Source of the DNA: Candidatus Edwardsbacteria bacterium
Lineage (GTDB): Bacteria; Edwardsbacteria; AC1; EtOH8
NCBI GenBank assembly: GCA_018821925.1
Contig: JAHJLF010000062.1
Coordinates: forward strand, 1 to 39,311
Length of the DNA: 39,311 bases
Direction of reading: 5' to 3'
The notes below the pieces were generated by a model. That model saw only the letters and a list, made by a program, of their open reading frames with translations, was not told the origin of the DNA and did no database searches. Within the stretch, counting starts at the first letter, position 1. The number at the start of each line of letters is the position of its first letter. A program made the position numbers and the translations under genes. Positions 17,347 to 24,536 of the stretch are shown in pieces.

Positions 17347-19101
17347 TTATTTGCTCCCCTCCAGCATCTCCAGCACCCGGGGATCCTTCTTCAGGCCGTT
17401 CTTCACCGCCGTATGATAGTACTCCAAAGCCCGCGCCCTGTCGCCCACGGAATGATACAGGAACGATAGGTGATATAAATTTTTACTATCGTTGGGAGAA
17501 ATCCGGTGGGCCTGGAGGAGATATTTCTCGGCCCTGCCCCAGTCGCCCTTTTTAAGGTACAGATATCCCAGATTGTCCGCCGCCTCGGCCTTGTCCAGCC
17601 CCAGTTCGACGGATTTCAGAAATTGAGATTCGGCCAGGTCGGGCCGTCCGGCGTTGAGATAGACCAATCCCAGGGTGTTGTGCATCCCGGCGTTGCCGGG
17701 CTCCCTGTTCAGGAGATCCAGGGCCAACCTTTCGGCTTTCTGGTATTCCCCTTTCTGTATGTACAGCAGGCAGAGATCGTTGTAGGCGGTGTAATGTTTG
17801 GGATTGAGCCCGAAGGCGGTGATGAATTCCTTTTCGGCCAGGTCCGCTTTCCCCAGGTTGGCGTAACTGCGGCCCAGGATGGTATGGGCCACGTAGGAAT
17901 GGGGCGAGACCTCGGCGGTCTTTTTCCAGTGGGCCAGGCCGCTCCGGAAACTTCGGCTGTATGTCAGGTTGATCCCGGCAAATAAAATAAAGATCAAGAT
18001 CATGATGCTACGGGCTACTGGGACCGGCAATCGTTTCAGCTTATCCGAATCAATCTGCAGCAGCATGATCGCGAAGCCTATCAGCGGCAGATACAGCCGG
18101 TGCTCGGCAAAGTTGGCGTAGGTGGTATTCCCCAAAAACGTGGGAGCCAGGAATAACAGAAACCAAAATATTCCGAACAGAAACAGCTTTTTGTTTTTTA
18201 TCTTCAGATAGAATATCCCTGCCAACAACACGACCAGCCCGGCTATTCCGTAAGCCACCGGCAGGTCGGCCGGGATGGGATCGCCGGAAAGATTTATGGG
18301 CAGGAATATCTTGCCGATATAGCTTACAAATCCGATCAGGCTTTCCCTGAAGGTGTTCATCCTGGCGTCGGTCAGGCCGGCATCCCCGTTCAGGGCAGAT
18401 GTTCTTAACAGCAGATAGGCCGCCGCCGCCGTTATCCAGCCCACCATCGAAAGAAAGAATCTTTTATCTAACAGCTTTTCGCCCTTCTCCCTGTGCAGAA
18501 ATGAATACAAGATAAGCAGAACCGGCAGCAAAACTGCCGTCTCCTTGGTCAGCAGGGCCAGAAAGAAGGAAAGGATATGTAGCAGTCCCCATAGAATGCG
18601 CCCTCCCCGCCGGTAATTTAGAAAACAGAGGGATGACAGCAGGACAAATGCGGTCAATAGCGAATCGTTGCGGCCCGGGATCCAGGCCACCGCCTGGATC
18701 AGCACCGGATGAATGGCAAACAACAGCGCGGCGACAAGCGCCGCTGGTTTCCCGATCTTTAGGGTTTTAAGGAATAGGTACAGCAGACAGCAGGCCAGCA
18801 GATGGATCAGGATATTTCCCAGATGAAATATGAACGGCCGGGTGCCGCCGATCAAGGTGTCGGTCATGAACGATAGGGTCAGCGCCGGCCGGTAGTAGAT
18901 ACCCCGGTTCCCCCACACCACATCGGTGGCGAAGGCCTTCAAGATGTTGGCCGGGTCCTTAAGAAAATGGGCCTTCTCCACCAGCAATTCCACATCATCG
19001 TGGCTACTGAAATCGAAGAAAACCGTCTGGCTATAGATGGCTATGACCAGCAGAGAGATCAGCAGGTAGGGAAAGAACCGATGTTGGTATATTTTATTCA
19101 T
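17347..19101 (-). CDS. TMTC-like polytopic membrane protein with C-terminal TPRs (copy 2)
   Basis: The 584-residue protein has about 10-11 membrane helices (residues 10 to about 390), followed by roughly five tetratricopeptide repeats to the end. After helix 1 it has an acidic SHDDVELL motif (D35-D36). YYRPALTLSF and FHLGNILIHLL follow, then HPVLIQAVAWIPGRND (131-146). This order closely parallels eukaryotic TMTC proteins (DD, YRPL, HP..TEAV...GRAD, TPRs), which are GT-C type O-mannosyltransferases. A periplasmic glycosyltransferase role is inferred from that and from the adjacent phosphohexomutase. It follows its paralog with a 3-base gap. A plain TPR membrane scaffold is the alternative. 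Confidence 0.75.
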   Translation of the reverse strand: MNKIYQHRFFPYLLISLLVIAIYSQTVFFDFSSHDDVELLVEKAHFLKDPANILKAFATDVVWGNRGIYYRPALTLSFMTDTLIGGTRPFIFHLGNILIHLLACCLLYLFLKTLKIGKPAALVAALLFAIHPVLIQAVAWIPGRNDSLLTAFVLLSSLCFLNYRRGGRILWGLLHILSFFLALLTKETAVLLPVLLILYSFLHREKGEKLLDKRFFLSMVGWITAAAAYLLLRTSALNGDAGLTDARMNTFRESLIGFVSYIGKIFLPINLSGDPIPADLPVAYGIAGLVVLLAGIFYLKIKNKKLFLFGIFWFLLFLAPTFLGNTTYANFAEHRLYLPLIGFAIMLLQIDSDKLKRLPVPVARSIMILIFILFAGINLTYSRSFRSGLAHWKKTAEVSPHSYVAHTILGRSYANLGKADLAEKEFITAFGLNPKHYTAYNDLCLLYIQKGEYQKAERLALDLLNREPGNAGMHNTLGLVYLNAGRPDLAESQFLKSVELGLDKAEAADNLGYLYLKKGDWGRAEKYLLQAHRISPNDSKNLYHLSFLYHSVGDRARALEYYHTAVKNGLKKDPRVLEMLEGSK

Positions 19102-19104
19102 ATG

Positions 19105-20943
19105 CTATCTCAGATTACTTTCCAGGAATTCATTTCTGGGGCCGCCCAGTTCCAACCCTTTTCGGTATCGATCCCGGGCCTGGTCCTTCCGGCCAATAAT
19201 TAAATACAGCTGGGCCAGATGCAGGTTTATCATCGGGTCCCGGGGCGAAATTTCCAGCGCTTTGGCCAGATGGATCAGGGCTTCATCATATTTTTTAGAT
19301 TGGGTAAGTATTATTCCCAGGTGATGGTGCGCCCCGGCATTATTGCCGTCTATGGCCAGCGCCTGCCGGAGGAAGATCTCCGCCGAATCCGGCACTCCCA
19401 GCTGCAGGTACAGAACGCCCAGGTTGACCAACGGGTCGGCCCGCTGCGGCTCCAGTTCAATGGCTTTCAAAAGCTCTCTTCGGACTTCGCCAAATAATCC
19501 GCGGTTGAAATATACCAGCGCCAGGTTGTTGTGAACATTGGCAAAGGTGGGATCTATCTCCAGCACCTTTTTGAATTCCGTCTCGGCCGACCGCAGATCG
19601 CCGGTTTCCAGATACAGCAAGGCCAGGTCATTGTGGGCCGAAACACCCTTTTCAATATCCAATGATCTGACATATTCCCGGCGGGCCTCCTCCACCCGGC
19701 CTGACTTAAAATGCATCCGGCCCATCATCTGGTGGGCCAGAGCGGAGCGGGGAGAGGTTTTGACGGCATTGCTCCAAAAATTTACTCCCTCCGAAAAAAC
19801 TCCGATATGATGGAAGGTAATAACACCGAAGAACAAAACGATGACGGTCCCGGTGATGGCCAGCCACTTAAACGGGGCTTTGCTGACGACATTACTTTCC
19901 GCCAGGATCAATATGATGCCCAGCATCGGCAGGTAAAGCCGGTGTTCCAAAAAATTTATATCGGCGGCGGCCGGGATAAAGGTGGGCAGCAGGAACAGGG
20001 TGAACCAGGCAGCGCCAAAAATGAGCATTTTTTTATTATTGATGCCCCTCAGCCAGACAATGATACCTAGAGCTATCAGCCCGGCGAGGCCATACAGGGG
20101 ATTGATGTCGCCGGAGAGTGGGCGTACCGAAAGATTGAAAGGTAGAAATATCTTTCCGATATACGACAGCAATCCGGTAACGATATCGCCCAATCCGGCA
20201 TACCTCCGGATGGAGAAAGCATTAACAGCCCCGATCGCAGAGGTTCTTAAAACCAGCCAGACGACGGACAGCAGTATCCACCCCGGCACATAGACCCGAA
20301 GATCTTTTCGGGATCGGTCCTTATTTACAAAAAGAAGATATGCCAGAAATAATGCCGGGGCGAAAATAGCCGCCTCCTTGGTGAACAAAGCGGCCGCAAA
20401 AGAGGCCATATGCACTGCCAGCCACAGCCTGCTTCGCTGGCTGGAATATTTTATCAGGGCAATGAATGCCGACAGAATAAAGATCGCCAGCAGGATATCG
20501 TTGCGGCCCGGTATCCAGCCCACCGCCTGGGCCAGCACCGGATGCACGGCAAATAATCCGGTAAAGATAAAGGACAGTCCTTTGCGATAGTTTAAGGCCG
20601 TCAGGCAGACGAACAACAGCCAGCAGGCCGCGATATGCAGCAGGATGTTGCTTAGGTGATAGATGAATGGCTTCTCTCCGCCCAGGGCATGGTCCAGCAT
20701 GAATGAAAGGCTCAAAACCGGGCGGTAGTAGGTCCCGGGGCTCTTCCAGTAGACATCGGTCTTAAAGGCCTGGGCGGCATTGGAAAAACTGCCGATATTC
20801 TCCCGGTTCTCCTGGATCAGGTGGACATCGTCCAGCGAGGTGAACCCGAAGCCCAGCGTTTTGGCGTAAAGGGCAAATATCGCCAGGGCCAGCCACAGAT
20901 ACGGAGCCGGCCCGGCCAGGAATATTTTATTCAGCCTGTCCAA
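19105..20943 (-). CDS. TMTC-like polytopic membrane protein with C-terminal TPRs (copy 1)
   Basis: This 612-residue protein is a paralog of the next gene with the same layout. Helix 1 is followed by SLDDVHLI (D38-D39), then TYYRPVLSLSF, FIYHLSNILLHI and HPVLAQAVGWIPGRND. Some ten further helices follow, and the C-terminal 200 residues hold about six TPRs (for example AHNDLALLYLETGD and VHNNLALVYFNRG). The acidic pair after the first helix is where GT-C enzymes keep their catalytic acid. The gene lies 7 bases downstream of the phosphomannomutase/phosphoglucomutase gene, in one operon. Protein O-glycosylation in the periplasm is the favoured but unproven function. Confidence 0.75.
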   Translation of the reverse strand: MDRLNKIFLAGPAPYLWLALAIFALYAKTLGFGFTSLDDVHLIQENRENIGSFSNAAQAFKTDVYWKSPGTYYRPVLSLSFMLDHALGGEKPFIYHLSNILLHIAACWLLFVCLTALNYRKGLSFIFTGLFAVHPVLAQAVGWIPGRNDILLAIFILSAFIALIKYSSQRSRLWLAVHMASFAAALFTKEAAIFAPALFLAYLLFVNKDRSRKDLRVYVPGWILLSVVWLVLRTSAIGAVNAFSIRRYAGLGDIVTGLLSYIGKIFLPFNLSVRPLSGDINPLYGLAGLIALGIIVWLRGINNKKMLIFGAAWFTLFLLPTFIPAAADINFLEHRLYLPMLGIILILAESNVVSKAPFKWLAITGTVIVLFFGVITFHHIGVFSEGVNFWSNAVKTSPRSALAHQMMGRMHFKSGRVEEARREYVRSLDIEKGVSAHNDLALLYLETGDLRSAETEFKKVLEIDPTFANVHNNLALVYFNRGLFGEVRRELLKAIELEPQRADPLVNLGVLYLQLGVPDSAEIFLRQALAIDGNNAGAHHHLGIILTQSKKYDEALIHLAKALEISPRDPMINLHLAQLYLIIGRKDQARDRYRKGLELGGPRNEFLESNLR

Positions 20944-20950
20944 ATTTGTT

Positions 20951-22297
20951 TTACGAGCGAATTATATTCAGCAGTTCGGCGGATTTATCATCCAGCACAG
21001 CCTTGGAGTTGGCCTCCACGTTAAGCCTCAGCAGCGGCTCGGTATTGGAGGGCCGGATATTGGCCCACCAGTCCTTGTAAGAAACGGTCAACCCATCCAG
21101 ATGGTCCAGCTCGGCTCCCTTGTTTTTATAGATGCTCTCCAGCTCGGCCAGCTTGGCCGGAATATCCTCCACCTTACTGTTGGTCTCGTTGATCCGGTGA
21201 TAGGGGTCGATCTCGGCCACCAGCTCCGACAGCGGCTTGCCCTCCTCGGAGATCAGCTGCCAGCACACCAGAAAGGCTATCAGCCCCGAATCGGCGAACC
21301 AGAAATCGCGGAAGTAAAAATGCCCGGAGTGCTCGCCGCCGAAGATGGCGTTCTCCTGGCGCATCAGCGGCTTGATCAGGGCGTGGCCCACCCGGCTGCG
21401 GATGGATTTTCCGCCGGCCCTGGCCACCGTCTCCGGCACGCAGCGGGAACAGATGGCATTGTAGAGCACGGTGGAGCCGGGCTTCTTCTTGAGCAGCATC
21501 TTGGACACCAACCCGGCGATGTCCGACCCGCCCAGGGCCCGCCCCTTCTCGTCTATCAGGAACATCCGATCGGCGTCGCCGTCGAAGGCCGCCCCAAAGT
21601 CGCACTTCTCGGCCACCACCTTGGCCTGCAGGTCAGCAATGTTCTCCGGTTCGATGGGGCTGGCCGGGTGGTTGGGAAAATTGCCGTCCAGTTCGAAGAA
21701 CAGCGGAACCAGCTCGCCCGGCAGTTTGGCGAACAGCTGGGGCACGGTCTGCCCGGCCATGCCGTTGCCGGCATCCACCGCGATCTTGTAGGGCTTGATC
21801 TTGGCGGCATCGATGAATGTCAGGCAATGGCTGATGTAGGCCTCGCTTATATCCTTAGCGGTGATGGAGCCTTTGGCGGAGTTATCTTTGAGCTGGCCCT
21901 GGTTGATAAGATCCCGCATCTGGTTTAAGCCCTCGTCGCCGGAAAGCGGGATGGCGTCCTTTTTGCAGATCTTGAGGCCGTTGTATTCCTTGGGATTGTG
22001 GCTGGCGGTGATCATCACCCCGGCCTGGTAGCCGTATTTGCCCACCGCAAAGTAAAGCCCGTCGGTGGAGACCCTTCCCAGATCCACCACCGAGGCTCCT
22101 TGCATGGTGATGCCCTCGGCCAGGGCCGCAAAGACCGTGTCCGACGAAGTGCGCATGTCGCGCCCCACCGCCACTTCCTGGCATTCCAAGTGATCCACCA
22201 GCGCCCGGCCTATTTCACGGGCCTGGGCTTCGTCCCATTCGGTGGGGAATATTCCGCGGATATCGTAGGCCTTGAAAATTTTCGGATTGACCGCCAT
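20951..22297 (-). CDS. Phosphomannomutase/phosphoglucomutase
   Basis: At 448 residues, this is a full-length alpha-D-phosphohexomutase interconverting mannose- or glucose-6-phosphate and the 1-phosphate. The catalytic phosphoserine motif TASHNP (S99), the Mg-binding DGDADR (D239, D241, D243), the sugar-specificity GGEHSGH and the phosphate-binding RPSNTEP are all present. GEHSGH fits the bifunctional ManB/AlgC-type group. ATG 22297 is preceded by AAGGAGC at normal spacing. It heads an operon with the two TMTC-like genes, and could supply the sugar-1-phosphate for their donor or for the glycan locus. Confidence 0.93.
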   Translation of the reverse strand: MAVNPKIFKAYDIRGIFPTEWDEAQAREIGRALVDHLECQEVAVGRDMRTSSDTVFAALAEGITMQGASVVDLGRVSTDGLYFAVGKYGYQAGVMITASHNPKEYNGLKICKKDAIPLSGDEGLNQMRDLINQGQLKDNSAKGSITAKDISEAYISHCLTFIDAAKIKPYKIAVDAGNGMAGQTVPQLFAKLPGELVPLFFELDGNFPNHPASPIEPENIADLQAKVVAEKCDFGAAFDGDADRMFLIDEKGRALGGSDIAGLVSKMLLKKKPGSTVLYNAICSRCVPETVARAGGKSIRSRVGHALIKPLMRQENAIFGGEHSGHFYFRDFWFADSGLIAFLVCWQLISEEGKPLSELVAEIDPYHRINETNSKVEDIPAKLAELESIYKNKGAELDHLDGLTVSYKDWWANIRPSNTEPLLRLNVEANSKAVLDDKSAELLNIIRS

Positions 22298-22325
22298 TGT
22301 AAGCTCCTTAGATTATATTTGATCT

Positions 22326-24029
22326 TTATTTTATGACTATCATTTTCTTGGAAATGCTTTGCCCGCCGGCGTTCAGTTTATAAACATACACCCCGTTGGC
22401 CACCGCCCTGCCGTTGTCGTCCCGGCCGTCCCAGGTAACGGACCCCGACCCCTCCCTCTTGTCCCTCCCCTCGAGGGGAGGGTTGGGTGGGGTCAGTGTT
22501 TTCACCAACTGCCCGGCTATGTTATAAACCGCAAGTTTTACCGGCCCATCCCCTGTCGCCTGATAACTGATAACTGTGGCCTTGTTGAACGGATTGGGAT
22601 AATTCTGCCCCAACTTTATCCCTGTCATCTGTAATCTATCATCCGGAATCTGTTCGACTCCATCCGGTCCGGTATACTTGCACAGCCAAACCATATGGCT
22701 GCTGTCAGCATAATAATTGCTTACTAAAAACTCATCCCGGCCACAACCATCTACATCACCGGCAAGAGCTACGCGTGCGCCAAGTTCATCACCCAAACCA
22801 ACACCGCCAGAATATCTTCCCAAAATATAAGCATCAGGTATATTTTTCATTAATGGCCGTCTTAACCATAGATACGCCTTGCCCTTTCCATTAAATGCCG
22901 GAGATGCTCCGGCCAGGAAATCACCCAATTTATCCCCATCGGCATAGCCGGCGGATGATGACCAGAAGCCCAACGCAGTATCCTCGCCCGTTATCGTCCA
23001 TAACGGCGCTATTTCATCGATAGTATCGCCCGGTAATAAGTAACACTTGCCTTCGCCAGAAGTTCCGGTAGTGGTAGGCCAGAACGGTGTACCGAACCAG
23101 CCAATAGCGTTATAGCCAATAGTGTCGGATTCAACAGTTGATACATTAAATCCACCTAATAGCTGATAATTGTTTTCACCATATACCCATCCATAACTTA
23201 TTGTATCAACCTTTGCACTTCCATAATAAAAATATACAGCCCCGCTGGCTGCTCCATTTATGGAACTGCCATAAGCGCCAATCAATAGATCGTCATACCC
23301 GTCACCATTATAATCGTCAACACTGCTAATGCTGGCCCCGAATTCCTCGTAAAATACCGGGCTTGAATGTCCATTTATTATGATGTCAGGAAAGGTGTTT
23401 AATCCCAATGTATCGCCATAATATACATACACACGCCCTTCACGTGTGCCGGATATCGGATAGCTAGGCGCACCCACCACCAGATCATCTATCCCGTCGC
23501 CGTTTATATCCCCGGCGGATAAGGAAGTGCCGAAAGCTGTGCTTGGTATACCGTTATATCCCCCTATTACCAGATCGGGCGTGGAATTAAGATCAACCCC
23601 TGTTCCGTAATGTATGTTCACACACCCTTTGGTTTCATTCACACCTGTGCCATAGGCATCTCCCAAGGCCAAGTCACCATAACCATCATTATTAAAATCC
23701 GCAATGCACATTGGCTGATGCGAACCGGTAGTATCATATGTTATTATCTGGCTTGGTACCGTACTTAATGCTGGGCCACCTAGGAAAATGTATACCCGGG
23801 ATTTAATCCACCCAAAAAGATCTATCACAGTATCTGTCGAGCTTACAAAATCGGAATAACCATCGCCGTTCAGATCCCCACCTGCCATTCTATAACCCCA
23901 ATAACGGCACCCACCGCCTGTATCGGGCGAGGCTTTTTGCCAGATAATATCCAGGTTGTAGGTGGTCTGGGCCGGGCTTAGGCCATAGGCTATAGCTAGC
24001 AGGCACGAGATTAAAAGCAACTTTCTCAT
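22326..24029 (-). CDS. Secreted FG-GAP repeat protein with C-terminal FlgD-like sorting domain
   Basis: The 567-residue product has a signal peptide (MRKLLLISCLLAIAYGLSPAQ) and about six FG-GAP/integrin-alpha-like repeats. Examples are DLNGDGYSDF, DFNNDGYGDL, DINGDGIDDL and DYNGDGYDDL, Ca-binding loops at about 60-90-residue spacing; the last two are degenerate. The final 85 residues are a FlgD-Ig-like domain (NYPNPFNKATVISYQ ... VYNIAGQLVKTL ... WDGRDDNGR) ending in KKMIVIK, typical of type IX-style export. Extracellular or surface location is expected. It is coupled by ATGA overlap to the small secreted gene upstream. The middle of the gene is more AT-rich than its ends. Confidence 0.88.
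   Translation of the reverse strand: MRKLLLISCLLAIAYGLSPAQTTYNLDIIWQKASPDTGGGCRYWGYRMAGGDLNGDGYSDFVSSTDTVIDLFGWIKSRVYIFLGGPALSTVPSQIITYDTTGSHQPMCIADFNNDGYGDLALGDAYGTGVNETKGCVNIHYGTGVDLNSTPDLVIGGYNGIPSTAFGTSLSAGDINGDGIDDLVVGAPSYPISGTREGRVYVYYGDTLGLNTFPDIIINGHSSPVFYEEFGASISSVDDYNGDGYDDLLIGAYGSSINGAASGAVYFYYGSAKVDTISYGWVYGENNYQLLGGFNVSTVESDTIGYNAIGWFGTPFWPTTTGTSGEGKCYLLPGDTIDEIAPLWTITGEDTALGFWSSSAGYADGDKLGDFLAGASPAFNGKGKAYLWLRRPLMKNIPDAYILGRYSGGVGLGDELGARVALAGDVDGCGRDEFLVSNYYADSSHMVWLCKYTGPDGVEQIPDDRLQMTGIKLGQNYPNPFNKATVISYQATGDGPVKLAVYNIAGQLVKTLTPPNPPLEGRDKREGSGSVTWDGRDDNGRAVANGVYVYKLNAGGQSISKKMIVIK
22363..22604. repeat. Duplicated sorting-domain DNA, copy 1
   Basis: About 242 bp encoding the C-terminal sorting domain match 24574-24815 without gaps, with about eight differences by eye. 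The stretch 22504-22604 (101 bp) appears identical to 24715-24815. The upstream parts of the two genes are unrelated. Confidence 0.92.
22441..22494. repeat. Nested palindromic element inside the sorting domain, copy 1
   Basis: A perfect 20-bp palindrome (22463-22482, centred on CTCGAG) lies inside outer arms GACCCCGACCC and GGGTGGGGTC, 54 bp in all. It is translated in frame as a Pro/Gly/charged insert (about TPPNPPLEGRDKREGSG) replacing the usual short loop between VKTL and WDGRD. It resembles protein-coding palindromic elements such as those of Rickettsia. Confidence 0.75.
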
Positions 24030-24535
24030 TTGAGTCTCTCCTCAAAATGCCTGATAGATTCCTCAAACAGTTTCTTGCCCTGCTCGTAGCTGGTTCCGGC
24101 AACTGGACTAAGCATAAAGTTATAGGTGCAACCCCAATCGTTACTTCTTAGCGCCTTGCCACTCTTTAGCAGGACAAACAACAACCCACCTTTAACAAAA
24201 TGTATCCGGTCAACCCCGTCACCCTTGGGCATTACCGGAGTCATGGTATGCTGCCAGTGTTTCCCGCTGTCTATCGTTCGCATTAAGACTACACGCCCGG
24301 TGCTGTCATTTCCGCCAGCCCATCCGTATTTGCCTTGGGTTAGTTCAAAATGAATGGCGGTAAAGGTAAAGCCTTTGGTCTCCGTCTGCACGGTTACGGT
24401 GGATTCTGCAAACACATGATACAGTCTGCCGGAATCGGCACAGGCCCAATAGGTGCTATCGGATAATTCGCACTTCTGCTGGGCATGGGCAGGCAGGCAG
24501 ACAAAAAGCATTATGAAAAAAATAAACCAGCGCAT
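24026..24535 (-). CDS. Small secreted protein, BNR/YCF48-like
   Basis: The 169-residue protein has a signal peptide (MRWFIFFIMLFVCLPAHAQ). One or two propeller-type blades follow: GKYGWAGGNDSTGRVVLMRTIDSGKHW is the Asp-box/YCF48 pattern (S/T-x-D-x-G-x-x-W), and SGKALRSNDWGCTY repeats it weakly. Full BNR/YCF48 propellers are longer, so this may be a partial or single-sheet relative. GAGGTGA precedes the ATG. It starts 1 base after the GH18 stop and overlaps the FG-GAP gene by ATGA. Function unknown; exported to the periplasm or beyond. Confidence 0.72.
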   Translation of the reverse strand: MRWFIFFIMLFVCLPAHAQQKCELSDSTYWACADSGRLYHVFAESTVTVQTETKGFTFTAIHFELTQGKYGWAGGNDSTGRVVLMRTIDSGKHWQHTMTPVMPKGDGVDRIHFVKGGLLFVLLKSGKALRSNDWGCTYNFMLSPVAGTSYEQGKKLFEESIRHFEERLK

Positions 24536-24536
24536 A

